A DNA stretch of 64,000 nucleotides from Protea cynaroides (lineage: Eukaryota > Streptophyta > Magnoliopsida > Proteales > Proteaceae): positions 35,893,758-35,957,757 of the forward strand of contig CM053266.1 in NCBI GenBank assembly GCA_028583415.1. Reading direction: 5' to 3'. Below, piece after piece: positions 1-13,400 of the stretch; the first letter of the stretch is position 1; each line of letters opens with the position of its first letter. Position numbers and translations under genes: made by a program. Below the pieces are notes generated by a model, which was given only the letters and a program-made list of their open reading frames with translations, searched no databases and had not been told where the DNA came from.

Positions 1-109
1 GGTGTGCCTTTCTTTGATTTTTCTTTATTTGTCCAGATCTGAGTTTCTTGTGTTCAGATCTAAGTTTCTTGTTGTTCTAATGGCAGCCATCGATCAAGAC
101 TGAAGAAGA

Positions 110-360
110 AGAGGAAAGAAGAAGAAATAGATATAAAGAAGAATAAAAAGGGTAAAATGGTATTTTACTTTAATTCTAAGGGCAATATTGTCCATAAAAA
201 ATTTCATTTTAGCTGACATCAGCAACTAACGAGAATTAACTGACGGAGTGGACTTCTTTGATTACCACAGCAAAAGTTTTGGGTAGTAGATGAGGTTTTT
301 GCATTTTTGTGGGTGTAGATGATGTTAATAATCTTTGATGGGGTATAGATGAAATTTTTT
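110..360. mobile_element. End of a TIR element, cut by the window edge
   Basis: This stretch resembles 49310-49551, the right end of the 2.7-kb TIR element at 46822-49551, in the same orientation. Shared features are a GA-rich purine stretch, a block reading AGCTGACATCAGCA, then GACTTCTTTGATTACCACA, and two copies of GGTGTAGATGATGTT-like wording. The left part of this copy must lie before base 1, so I cannot test it for a target duplication. Superfamily assignment follows the better copy. Confidence 0.5.
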
Positions 361-370
361 CTTTTAGTTA

Positions 371-989
371 TGAACAAAGTTTAAGGGACAACCAAGTCAG
401 TTAATCACATTCAAATTATTCAATATTAAACATTTGGGAAAGGGTTCTCTATCTAGCTACGTGGCCCCTACATCAACGTGAGGGGCAATGAGTTTGCGTG
501 TATGAGCATATAACTAAAGGGGGTGAGTGGTTATTTCAACATTCTTGTGTCTCACTGTATAAGCACATTGTAGGACATGAATCTTTTTCACAAAACGGAT
601 TAATATATTTTGATGGACAAATTTCAAACACTATATACATAGCTGGTGTTTTTCGTGCTTTCTCGTGTAAGGAGGGGTAAATATGTTTAATATACTTTTG
701 TCTCTATGGCACTCTTCCTTTAAATCTGAAACTCATTTCTCTTGCGTCCTTATTTCCTCAAAGTGATTGTTTACCGATTTTTCTTTTTTACTTCCTTTTT
801 CCCCATTATGCTATAGGATTTCAATATATCCTACTAGCTTGTAGATCCTTCTCCCTTGATTGACAATCAGACGGTATAGGCATTATCTTTCCTTTTCACA
901 GTTATGGATCAGGTTGAGATGGGATGATCATCACTGCCTGTTGCATGGATTAATCCGCACCATTGGACAGGCTTGGATCGTATGCAACC
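371..989. other. Intergenic, nothing recognised
   Basis: AT-rich sequence with only short ORFs. I see no protein family, RNA gene or clear repeat here. Confidence 0.5.
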
Positions 990-998
990 GTTTAGCCC

Positions 999-2589
999 GG
1001 ATTAAATTGTCTCCTCCTTGTACTTCAGGGTGGAGGGAGACGCCCCCGTCGGATGGCCGACACGTGGATCTTGGGAAAATTCGAGTCCCACGTTCGAGCC
1101 GACACCTAGCCGACAAGCCGAGCCAACAAGGAGTGTCGGCTCGGACGTGGGGCTCGAATTTTCCCGAGAGCCACTGATGCGTGTCGAGCGCAACAAAAAA
1201 TAAATTACTCTACCTATAATGAATAGTAATGATAAGTAAAGGTCGATCCACAGAGACTAGTTAATCAATTGTCTATTTACCAAGAAAAAAATGGGGGTTT
1301 TCTTCTGCAATTTAATTGACAAGAAAATTAAATAACCAAAATTCAATGGAAGATGATGTCGATTAAATGAAATTTACTCACGGCTGCAAATTGATCACTG
1401 ACCTCATATATATTATTCTCTATTCAAATATTTAACCAATGATTATCAAAAAGCCAAACAATCATTACATTTCTTAATTTTATTAATTTGAGCCCAGCAC
1501 ACAATTTAATTCTTATCAATAAACCAATTGGTATTAAACAATCCTCATAAATTTACTGATAGCATTACACTCTTTGAGGGAGTTAAAAATGAACAACAAT
1601 CTAACAAGCGTCAGATTATTTAATTTATTCTATGTTTCCTTTAAGCAAGTAACAAAAATTTGGATCATAATTGTTTTACTAAATTGCTACTTTTCCTGAA
1701 CTCCATAACAATTACGGATTATGGATTCAGGTTAGCAATAAACCACATAACTCAATCAATTAATAGACCTATTAATAAACTGAATCATACAGTCATTAAC
1801 TTGAAAAATCAATAAACACAGATATTTGAATAGAAAAATAATTAAAATTAAGAACAAAATCTCACAATTTTACTAACTGGATTGAATTCCCTTTGAATCG
1901 ACTAAAGGACTTAGATAGACATGATAGAAAAGAAAGACAAAAGAAATAAAACTATTTTCTCAATAATTCTTTGATGCTCTATTACGTAGCATTTACATTG
2001 CTTAAATAGCCAAAGTATAGAATATTAAAACTGGTATGTCTAGAATTGACAACCTTATTATATGAAAATATATATTAAACAAAATCCTCTTGCCTAGATT
2101 AGAAAGAGAATCATTTCATCATTAACCAAATGCCACCTCTAGATTTTTCAATCTTTGTAATATTCCATAGAGGTATATATTATCCTCAAGATTTCTGACA
2201 ATCAATCAAATCCTTCCGATAATAAACCTTCTATATGTGGTAATCTTCCTTCTCTGGTTTCAATCAAATCAGCTTTCTAGATCTGATTTTTGGATCACGT
2301 TTGATTTATAGAATTCTTTCCACATTAAAAACCTACATGAAATTTAAAAGGTCATTATTGAAAATATCATAATTTATTTTATTTTAAACATAAATTACTA
2401 ATATTTCCACCAATGTTTTATATATAAGGAATCATCAAAATGAGTACCATAAGACATATAATATGTTAAATAGACTAAATATAAGGGAAATAAATATATA
2501 AAATTATGAATCCATCAGCCACGTGTCGACCATCCGACGGGGGCGTCTCCCTCCTCCCTGAAGTACAGGGAGGAGACGATTTTGGATCC
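999..2589. mobile_element. Foldback Mutator-type element FB1, split by a solo LTR
   Basis: The element is flanked by the 9-bp direct repeat GTTTAGCCC (990-998 and 2590-2598), the duplication length typical of Mutator-like elements. Its ends are inverted: GGATTAAATTGTCTCC on the left and GGATCCAAAATCGTCTCC on the complement of the right. Leaving out the LTR at 1175-2517 and one copy of its target duplication, about 243 bp remain, and these are almost wholly palindromic. Blocks around 1047-1105 pair with 1133-1174 plus 2523-2543. It shares wording and size with FB4 and FB5. It has no coding capacity, so it is non-autonomous. Confidence 0.85.
1175..2517. mobile_element. Solo LTR inserted in FB1
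   Basis: The sequence starts TGATGC, ends CCATCA and is flanked by a perfect 5-bp target duplication GCCAC (1170-1174 and 2518-2522). Together these define one LTR of an LTR retrotransposon without the internal region. About 1343 bp, AT-rich and non-coding. A tract near 1230-1255 (GTCGATCCACAGAGAC) resembles wording I associate with plant LTRs. The likely origin is unequal recombination between two LTRs. It is younger than FB1, since it interrupts it. Confidence 0.85.
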
Positions 2590-2598
2590 GTTTAGCCC

Positions 2599-2772
2599 AT
2601 GCGTCTCTGATTCATGGAATGCATCGATAGATTGGCAGATGCATTTTTAACGATTTGATTCGACTGCAGGGGTCACGACTGTCGATAAAATTTGAGTCCC
2701 ATTGGAGTGGGGATAGTTTGCTGACATCAGATTCCAGGTGGCTGTAGGGGTGTATTATGCCTCTCCAACTGT
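2599..2772. other. Short spacer between FB1 and FB2
   Basis: Unique-looking sequence; no feature seen. Confidence 0.4.
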
Positions 2773-2781
2773 CCTTACCAG

Positions 2782-4114
2782 GGATTGAAATCATCTCCTG
2801 CGAGGGTATCCGCAGGAGACGTTGCTGCATTGGATAGATGCGCGCCACGTGGACTCCTTTGTATTTGATGTCTCAAAAGCAGGCTGTCGCAGGACATGGA
2901 AGTTGAACCCTGATACACCTTGCGATACACCACTTACCTGCTCTGCCCTCTCTTCCCACTTTGAAGCAAATCTTGAAACGGAACAATGAACAAACCCTTG
3001 ATCCCTCTTTGGACTTCAAAATGGAAAGCATAAAAACAAAAATCTCGCCGATTAGTTGTTTTGGGATACAACCAGCGATGGAAATGGAGGACTGCAGTTG
3101 AAAGTTGAAAAAAGTGAGGTCACTGCCTCATTGACTGAACAAAGAACGGAGATTTTTTTTTAAAACTCTTCACTAATTTATCTTTAAAATTTCCTTATTT
3201 TTTCCATACTTTTCAGAGTATGGGAAGAACGATCGGAAGTAAAAAGGAAGGGATGAATCTTTATTTTCCTATCTGATGGAAACTCAAAGAACATAACAAT
3301 GAAGAAAAACAAAAAAACAATGAGATTATCACACCGTATTCCGAATAAAAGAAAATTCAGATCTTTCACATGCTGTAGATTAAGTTTAAAAAACAAAAGG
3401 GAGAATAAAAAAGTAAAAACTAAACAATCAAATTAGATAGTCGAATAATTCTGTTTAGAACAATGAACAGGTTGGATGGATCCTTCTTCTTCTTCCTCTG
3501 CCCTTTCTCTCTCTTCTTAGATAACTCAAACCAAACCAGAATCACTCTTTTTTTTCCTCTGCCCTTTCTCTCTCCCCTCTGAAACTGATCCTTGAAACAG
3601 AACAGCGAACATTTTGGATGGAATCGTTCTTCTTCTTCTTCCGCCCTTTTTCTCTCTTTGTAGAGAACTCAAACCAAACCAGAATCGCTCTTCTTCTTCC
3701 TCTGCCTTCCTCTCTCTTCGTAGAGAACTCAAACCAGTTGAAGAATCGCTCTTGTTCTTCATATGCCCTCTCCCTTTAGGATCCAAATCGTCTCCTGCGG
3801 CAGGAGATTCCTGCCGCCGATCCAAGGGCCGGGGTTCGGTCTGGCCGCCTGCCAATACATTGGGGGATGGGCCGGCTGAAATCCGGCCCTTGGCAGGCGG
3901 CAGGACCGCAGGAGAGGATTTGGTTGCCTCCCTTTATATGTCTCCTTTGAAACGACGTTTCCAAATGTGTTTCGTAGGGTGTATCATGGTTCAACTTCCA
4001 TGTCCTGTGGCAGCCTGCTTTTGAGACATCGAGTACAAAAAGACTCCACGTGACGGGTATCCATCCAATGCAGCAACGTCTCCCGCATACCGTCGCAGGA
4101 GACGATTTCAATCC
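2782..4114. mobile_element. Mutator-type TIR element FB2, about 1.3 kb
   Basis: Flanked by a perfect 9-bp duplication CCTTACCAG (2773-2781 and 4115-4123). The ends are long inverted repeats: about 155 bp from 2782 matches the complement of about 3960-4114 at roughly 85% by eye, starting GGATTGAAATC at both ends. The interior has AT-rich sequence and repeated C/T-rich blocks (3480-3760, three similar copies of a CTTCTTCCTCTGCCCTT-like phrase) and the nested element FB3. I see no transposase, so it is non-autonomous. Its right end lies about 370 bp upstream of the TFIIA-L start codon. Confidence 0.85.
3779..3927. mobile_element. Foldback element FB3, nested in FB2
   Basis: A 149-bp GC-rich palindrome flanked by the perfect 9-bp duplication CTCCCTTTA (3770-3778 and 3928-3936). 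The left end reads GGATCCAAATCGTCTCCTG and the right end, on the complement, GCAACCAAATCCTCTCCTG. This is the same end motif as FB1 and FB2, so a family member has jumped into a relative. Confidence 0.85.
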
Positions 4115-4199
4115 CCTTACCAGTTGCCGCCTCAGTTCTCACGTACATAACGAGCAGATTACCACACGTGGCCACAAGGCCTACAAACGGATACAAACC

Positions 4200-4207
4200 T
4201 ATTTATA
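4200..4207 (+). promoter_or_regulatory. Candidate TATA box for TFIIA-L
   Basis: TATTTATA sits 283-290 bp upstream of the start codon. It is followed by a pyrimidine-rich leader with a CT repeat at about 4275-4301, as is common in plant 5' UTRs. The position is an inference; no transcript start is visible in DNA. Confidence 0.35.
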
Positions 4208-4489
4208 TTCCACTCTTTATTCTCGTTTTCTCGTCCGCGCCCTGTCGGCCCTCCTCGGCTCCTCCTCCCACCTTCTTCCCTCTCCCTCTCTCTCTCTCTC
4301 AAAGCTGAGAAATGTACCAAAAACCCTAGACACCTTTTTTTTTTTGTGCGAATCCAACTCGATGCTTTTGTTCTTGAATCTCTTCGAATTTACTTCCTCA
4401 GCTATCCCGATATCAGTTGTCTCGCATCTACGCCGTTGAAAACCCACCATTGGGATAGCTGAGAGCTTCTGATCGATATTTGGTGGCAA

Positions 4490-7400
4490 ATGGCTACGAC
4501 AACAAGCGCCGTTTACATCCAGGTCGTCGAAGACGTCATCAACAAGATCCGGAATGAATTTGTCGAGGGCGGCCCTGGAGAGAGTGTTCTCAATGAGCTC
4601 CAAGCGGTATATTCTAAATTGCTTTTCTCCTCAAACTGTGAATTTTTTCTTCATGGACTGGTTTTTTTCGGTTCTAGTGACAGTTGCAGATATTGCATGA
4701 ATTCGTTTCGGGTCTAGGAATTTTGGGATCATCTCATATCTGGGGTTTGAGTATTTCTCTTTCCCCATTTTTTTTTATTTACTTGATTACTGTGGACTTT
4801 CCAGCTCTGGGAAATAAAAATGATGCATTGCGGTGTTATAACGGGTCCAATAGAGAGGTCATCTGGACAAAAACCGGTCGCTGGTGGTCCAATCACCCCT
4901 GTTCACGATCTTAATGTTCCTTACGAGGGCACGGAGGAGTACGAAACCCCTACCGCGGATATGCTCTTTCCACCTGTAAGCTACTTTCTCTCATCTCTCT
5001 GGCATGACCGCAGGAGTTCATATGTTGTATTTGTTTCATCGGAATTATCTTTGCAGTTTTTTTGATTCATTGAATTGGTTTTCCAATGCAGACACCTCTA
5101 CAGACTCTTACACCACTGCCTACTCCCATTCAGACTCCCTTACCTGGGACGGTGGACAACTCAATGTATCAACTTCCTTCTGGACCAAACGACTTTCCTA
5201 CTGTACACGAGTCCGGAGGTGGCACTGAGTCCAAAGCTGGAAGACCTAGTCCGTACATGGTAAGCCCACATTCATTTCCTTGTGGTTTCGCTGAATAGGT
5301 GCGTTTGCAAGTGATATTACCCAGATCTGCGGCATCTTCTATAGCGAGCAGTCTTGGTTTATGATCATTGACCCCGTGGTTCTTTTGATTATAAATGACC
5401 TGCTGATCTTCTCTTGTTGTCACAGCAACCACCTTCTCCTTGGATGAATCAAAGACCTCTTGGTGTTGACGTTAATGTTGGTAGGTAAAAAGGCATACTT
5501 TTCTGCTACTACTTCCTCAATGAATTTCACAGTTGTTATGCATGTGAACTGCAGCTTATGTGGAAGGACGGGATGAAGTGGACAGAGGAGCTTCTCATCA
5601 ACCTGCAACACAGGTATTCTTTATCCTAGTAGAATGGTAGGGTTTGTGGTTTACTGGAAGTTCATAATAAAGAGTTCTACATGGTATTAAAACCTCAGCA
5701 ATAAATAGATTCTTTGATTTGATTTGGCCAGTGAATTTCTTCCTATGTCATGAAAATGAGTTAAACAACAACAACAGAGCCTTGTTCCTACTAAATGGGG
5801 TCGGCTATATGGATTTTTGTCTTCCAATTAGCTCTTTTGATGTCATACGTGAAACAAGGCCTAAGCTATGCATGTTTTTCCTCATCACCTCCCCTATAGT
5901 CATATTAGGTCTGTCCTAGCTTTTTTAAATTCTTCAATCTGAATCAAATCACTCCTCCGTATTGGAGCATCTAAAGTCCTCCGTTGAACATGACTATATC
6001 ATCTCAAACGGCTTTCTCGTAACTTATCATGTATGGATACTACTCCCAAATCAGCTATAATACGATCATTCCTACCTTATCCTTCCTAGTTTCGCCACAC
6101 ATTTATCTTGAATCCTCATCTCAGTTACACTAAGTTTGTCTATATGACACTTCTTAACTGCCCAATATTTCGCACCATACATCATAGCTGGTCAAATGAT
6201 TGTCTTATAAAAATTTTCTGTAAGTTTTACAGGAATACGTTGATCACGCAACACTTCAGACGTACCTCTTCACTTCATCCATCATATTTTAACCTTCGTG
6301 AGCAATCATATTCAATGTCACATTCTTTATTTATGATTGAACCTAGATACCTAAAATAATCACTTTGCAGTATCTCTCTCTCATCAAATTTCACCACTTC
6401 ATTATCCGTCTTTGTGTGATTAAAGTTACACCCCATATATTTTGTCTTTGTTTTACTTATCTTAATACCTTTCAATTCCAATGTTAATCTCCATAACTCC
6501 AACTTACTGTTAATCCCTGCTTTTGCCTCATGTACCAAAACAATACCATTAGCAAAAAGCATGCACCAATGAACTTCATTTTGAATGTCTCTGGTTAAAT
6601 TATCCATAATGAGGGCAAATATATAAGGGCTTAAAGCTGATCATTGATGTAACCCAATTGCAATTGGGAATTCACTACCTTGATCCCACGGTTTCTTATA
6701 CTAATCACCACGTTATAATACACATCCTTGATTATGTCAATGTTTTTACTTGAAACACTTCTCTTCTCTAGTACCCAAATTTATTGTCTAGGGACTTTGT
6801 CATAAGCTTTTTTTTATGTCTATAAAGATCATATGGAGATCCTTCTTGCCTTCTCTAAATCTTTTCATGAGTCTCTTAAGTAAGTAAATAGCTTATGTGG
6901 TTGATCTACCTGTCATAAAACCAAGCTGGTTTTTCATAATAATAGTTTCTTGTCTCATGCGAGTTTCAATAACTCTCTCCCATAGGTTTATAGTATGACT
7001 CATTAGTTTTATGCCTCTGTAGTTATTGCAGCTTTGAATATCACTTCTATTTTTATAAATCAGGGAACACAATGCTTTTCCTCCATTCATCTGACATTTT
7101 TCTTGTGCCCATAATCTTATTGAAAAACTTAGTTAGCCAAGATACTCCATAGATTCCTAGGCTCTTCCAAACTTCTATTGGACCTCATTTGGGCTTGGTG
7201 CTTTGCCTACAATCATTCTCCTTGAAGCTTCTTTTACTTCCGTCACCCTAATTTTGCGTATATATCAATAACTTGTGGTGTATTGATGGGTAATTTAGTT
7301 TTTTGGGACACTATTACTCGAAGTGTTTTCATATAGTAGGTTGTAGAAAAAATCGTCCCATTACTCTGTAATGTCTTCTCCCTTACTAGAACTCTACCAT

Positions 7401-10400
7401 TTGCATTTTTAATACATATAACATGGTATAAATGTCTACTCTTCCTTTCCCTTATTTAACTATTTTATAGATAGTTTTTTTCCCCTCTTCCTTTGTGCTT
7501 AGATTGTTATAAAAATCTTCATATCGATTCACCCTTACTTTTCCCACAATCTTTACTTGCACTTTTAATAGCATGAAAATGATTATGACTTGTTGCTGAA
7601 ATTTGTCACAATGTATGTTGGTGCGGAATATAGGATTTTTTTGTATCTTCTGGAAAGCGGAAAAGAGAAGATTTTGCATCACATTTGCATTCAGGTGGAT
7701 TCATACCACAGCAAGATGGAGCCGGAGATTTGACATTGGAGTACTTTGGATCAGAGGTGCGTCTTTCATCTCATTCATTAATTTGATCTGTTGCCTTTGT
7801 TGTAATTGTGAGGAAGTTCTCATTCTTTGCCAGCTAATTTAATGGTTATAGTTTCTATAGCAGTCTAATATCCAGAGGATACATTGACATTGTGGTTGAA
7901 TATGTGAAATAGAAATGGCTGCATGTAATTAATTATCTGGAGAGGGTGGGGGCGAAGGATGCATGGAATATGGTCATGATTGCCTCTGTCCATGTGAACT
8001 GTAAGCAGCTTAAATGTGAAAAAAAAAATCTTTGCTAAATTGAGTTACAATGGAAACTTTTGGACATAATATATTTTATAAAATTAAGATGAGATGCTCC
8101 TCAATATTTCAGAAGGATGATGTGTGAAGATTTTTGAAATTTAGATCCTTTTGAAACTGTGTTTCCTCAGGTAAACAATTGCATATGACCATGTCCATGG
8201 TGGTATATATAATTGCAGGCCAAAACTATAGAATTAGTAGGGCAAACCTGCAATTCTTGAATTGATCAAGAGACAGCCCCTGATATTGTAATGGGAGGGT
8301 TGCAAGTGGTGATAAGTAAGGGAGTCATCTATTATCTGAAGAAATCAAGCTCAAGGAAATCCCAAAATTTCTGAGTCTGTGGTGTAGGCAATCTTTTAAC
8401 GTCTCACATGATATTCCTATGTTGGTTCCAGCAATTAATGATGTTCATTCTTTAATTTTTGATGGATTCACTTGGACAGACGTTTATGATTATTTACTGA
8501 CACAAACTCCTTAAATCCTTCCGCTTGAATTCTACTTCTGTTACCAATACACTTTATTTGGAGAAGAATTCATGCTTTCCTAGGTGTAGTTAAACGGATA
8601 TATGCTCCTCAAGTTTCCCTATTCTTAACAAGTTTCAGTTTGAAGGGAAACAAAAAAACTCATTAAGATTTCTTTTGAGGAAACCCAGAAAATAAAAAAA
8701 ATAAAAAAAAAACAAAAAAAAGGTACATCCTTAAATATTCACACAATCAGAATCCAATAGTTGTCATTTTTGATAGGTTGAAGTCATAGTGTGTCCCACG
8801 GCTTTATTACTTGGGTACTTGGTGTTGTGATCATTGGTGGATGATGGATATGTGTTAAAAATTTTCCTGATTGATAAGAAAAGAATTCTATAATGTTGTC
8901 TGGAAAACATTTACATTTGTATATTGGGAAGAGTGAGTCCTGACAAAAGGCAAGAAAGTACTATGGCAGTTATGGACCTTCCAATTAGTTGCAAATGATG
9001 AGCAATATATCCCCTTTGTTCCTTTACTCACGGGGACAATGTATGCTAGTAGGAACTACATGTTGGAAATCTAAATCCTAGAACTGGTTTCATGTCAAAG
9101 TATAATTGGATTTTCTACTTTACAGTAGATCTCTTCTTTATTTTGTAGTCTTGATTTGTGAGCCTCACAAATAGCATGGCGTTTTGAAGTTTACATAGTG
9201 TTTGGTGGTTAGTATGATGGCAAAGGGGGGGGGGGGTTTCAACACATTAAAATCAATTACCCCTCTTTGTTGCAGGATCTTATCACAGTCCAACCCAAAT
9301 TTAACCTTTAACAACAAACAAGAATTATTGATTTAGACCAATAATTACTCCACTTCAAATCTATCCAATCAAATGTTTCGAAATTTGAAAACAATGATCC
9401 TTAGGATATGAGAAACAATATTCCAGAAGATGAACTTGATCCAACAAGTGGGATCAAAATCAATCTTGGCCGTAGGGCTCAAATTTGTATTTTAGCAAAC
9501 CAGAATTATAGAATTATAGAAAAACTCACTTGTCTTGAGATCCAACTGTTAGAAAGGGCTCAAATTTGGAAGAGCTTTGGGATATGTATGATAACATATC
9601 TAAATTTGAGAGCCATACGACCACTACAGAAGAAACCAAAAGATCTCGAAAATTGACTGTCCTGTTGATTCCGCCCAAAGAGAGATCAGATCGAGAAAAC
9701 TTGGTTGTATTTTCTTTTCATATGTGTTGTAAGTCTCAAAAACAGCAGCAAGAATGTCGCAACAAGGTGGAGAAGAAGTATAACTCAATAGCAAAAACAA
9801 TTCTTAGAAAATAGAAGCAACAATGTGTGGTTGTCTCACAACCATGGAAGATTCAACCAGAAAAAATTTCAATATTTTTCTGGTTTTTACAAAGTCTGCA
9901 TCCCTTCTTCCATTCATCTTATTTATAATGCTGAAAAGGATTACAAAAGATAGAAAAGACTGATTTTTTAAGGAGAATGTTCAAAAATAAAAAGGAGAAA
10001 TCTTTCCTTTATATGTATTAGGAAAGTTTCTAAGCATAAGAAACTTCTAAAACTGGAAATAAGAAAGTTTTCAAACAAAAGGAAACACCTAAAAACTGAT
10101 TCAACTAAAACAATTTAGGAAACAAACTCTAAGATAACTGAACCAAATATATAGGAGACTAAATAACGTAATAAAATAGGAAAGAAATTTGTTGTCACTG
10201 TTCACGTGAACAGTACCACGTGAACAGTGTTCAGCTGGTGGTTTGGCCTTTGGCTGGTCCAATGGATCAATTCCGACTGGTTCTTTGGGCTGGTCCATTA
10301 CCAACTTGAGCTTGGGCCTTGGACCTTCTTGGACTGCATCATATAAATTACGTAGATGGGTTTTTTGGGTAGCTACGCCTTATTGGTGTCAGACAAGTTC

Positions 10401-13400
10401 GTGATGTTTCTGGAAATCATAAGACAAATATAAGCTGTCCATTTTCATGGTTCTTCGTATCTAAACCGCCTGTTCCTGTTAGAGTTGTAGAGTGCATAGT
10501 AATTGTTAGAGTGTTGGTACACATACATGGACATACATGGAGGATGCATGTCAACTAATAGAGGGTATTTGATTGAATTAAACTTTGAAACAGCCTTTCT
10601 GCATTGTGGGGGTAAGGCTGCGTATGTTCTAGCCCTCTCCAGATCCTGCAGCAGCGGGAGCCTCGTGCACTGAGACACCCTTTTTTTAGAGTTTGAAATT
10701 TGACTCATGGTGGGAATGGATACATCATATGTCCACATGGCATAATAGATGTTTTGTGAGGTTTGGAAAAGTAAAAACACCCTTGTGACATTAATAATTT
10801 GCCTCTTTATTTATATAAAGTTGAAAATTTGCAATTTTTTGATTTATTGTTGTAGACTTTAATCACAGCCTCTATGTCCTTTTTAAGTTATTTAAGTCAT
10901 ACAGTCTAAGAGTACATCTCCCCTCCCTAGACTCCGCAGTGGCGGGAGCCTTTTGCATTTGGTACACTGAGTTATTGAGTCATAGTCTAAGAGTGCTTCC
11001 AAGTGGCAGTATGAGTTGTCGGTTGAGAAGTATGTACAAGGGATGCCCCATCTACATGTTTTGGCTTTATGAGAGATAACGTTGGCAGTTCAATGGTTTC
11101 TTCTTGATGAGCTGGTTTGATAGTTGATTTGATGATTTCTTTGGACCTTAGGTCGATTTCTAGGCTTATCTCCTTCTCTTTAATTTTCTATTTATTAGCA
11201 AGCCCTCTCCTCAGCAGACCACAAGGTTTCCATTCAAGCATTTCTATACCATCAACATGGGGTTTTTCCATCACCCCTATATGCACCATAACGGCTGTTA
11301 GCAGACCACAAGGTTTCCATTCAAGCATTTCTATACCATCAACATGGGGTTTTTCCATCACCCCTATATGCACCATAACGGCTGTTAGCTAATACCTAGA
11401 CATTTGTATTTTAAGTTAATATACTTCTCCTGAATACAATAGTAATACCACCTATTTTATGTGTAATAATATATAACAAAAAATCTATAATGCTAACAAA
11501 TCATGTGGAAAATATAAACATAGTTTAAACCTTTGTAGCATTACTATGCGCTAGTAACAAAAAAGTTCACGGTATTGGAAATTTACCGTTATTATTGAAA
11601 TTAACAAGCCATCCACAATCCAGTTGAATTCTTGATGCTTAATGACAAACATTGAAAAAACGAAAAGCAGCCACCCAAATGCATAAAGGAAATGGTTAAA
11701 ATATTCTTCGGACCCTGGAAGCAAAAGCCTTTTTTTCCATTATTTTGGGTATTGGAGGATGATAGTGATTCATAGTTTTTTTATCTTATGAAAACTGGCA
11801 GCTGAATTTTTTATTTTTTGATTCTCAGACCTTGAAGAAATTATAAGATCCGCCAGACATCAATGGAAGTTGTAGAGATTGAAACCCTAATGTAAAAACT
11901 GATCTTAGGGCTTGAATGCTGCCCCGATTGGTACAACTTTGAATGGCTAAACTGGGGAGAGGGATGAGAAAGAAAAATAAAAATTGGAAAAAGGGGGAAA
12001 AAAGGTATCTGAATATATTCCTAGGTAGGGAAAAGCCAACAAGCTCCTTGAGAGAAGCCACTGGACACCAGGCATTGCTATTCTTGATGAAGGTTGGTGT
12101 CATGAGCTGCCACTGCTGGTGGATGGAGCTTTTTGCTTACCTTTCTCTTCCAACCAGAGTTAATAGGGTGGGCTGCACTCTTGATTGTATGATAGTTAGA
12201 ACTTTGAGTTGGACTGCCTGGGTGGTATGCGCTGGTCTGTAGGTTCAAGGAGTATCCAGATCTCATGCCTAGGAGCAGCCTGTGTATTATTTCAGCTAAT
12301 GGTACGGACCCAACAACAGTCTATCTGATAGAGAGTTCAGGTGTCCTATTTTATTTTTTTAAATTTGGTGATAGAGAATGGTCCAGGTGCTTGCTTGTTG
12401 GTTGAGAGGGGCAGTTTGGTATGCTATGCAGGCTGGTTTGAGAATGCCACCCTCGGCCCATTGTATGCTAGCTGTCCAATACTGCTGTATTGGGTCTTAC
12501 ACATCCCCAATCTTAGAAATAAAATATTATTTATACATATTTATTTATAGAAAAATTTCTTTTACTTTAATTTTATAGTGTCAAAGTAGAGTAAATATAG
12601 GAGTTCCTTTGTTTCAAATGTTTAGAAATAGGGTTGTAGCCAAGGTTCGAAATTTCAGATTTCGCCGCTGTTTCGCCCTTTGCTGAAACTGAAATGTTTT
12701 GGTTACATCAGTAGATTTCTGTAGATTTCACATATACGATTTCTCTAGTTACTATATTTTGCTTTCTTCAAAACCGAAATATTTTGATAATTTTGTTGAA
12801 ATTGTCGAACCATGGTTGCAATGGACTTTTTGGTCAATTTCTAGCAACTGGAAATTTTTGCTGCTGTGCATATCCTAAGTATTCTTGGTTACTCTTTCTA
12901 CTACTTCATTAATCTTGTTCTTCTTAGATATTTTGAATTTCTGCAATTTCTTTGCTGTCTTGCTGATCTTAGCCTGTCTTCTCATATTCAACTTCTTTCT
13001 TCTTCTTTTCTATCCCTAACAGCTCTCTACATCAGTGATCAGTGTAGCTTCTTTGCTAGTCCAAAATCCTAGTTTTTTCTCCAAACTGAAGTCAAATTGT
13101 AAGGAATTTAAAATACATTGATTGAGAATATCAAGTAATGCAATCAAGCCCCTCTTCATTTGATATGCGTCCAGTTTTGTTTTTGCTTTTTGAAGAGATT
13201 TTAATGCAGGAGCTTGTTCACGGTTCTGGTTTTGGGTCAATATTCTGATTCACAACTGAGCCCATGGTTCAAGTTTCGGTTCGTATCTAGTTTTGTGACT
13301 TGTCTAATTCGTGGGGCCCAGTTTGAAGAGTAATTTACAGCTTGTGGCTTCAAGGATTCCAGTTTTTTCTGGAATCTTATCTTCTCCAAATCGTGGGTTG

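Noticed and set aside
860..1203. Overlapping ORFs on both strands near base 1000
   Set aside because: They fall in the palindromic arms of FB1 and mirror each other.
9263..10346. Target duplication for the minus-strand LTR-like sequence
   Set aside because: CTCTT and TATAA do not match, so insertion borders were not claimed as proven.
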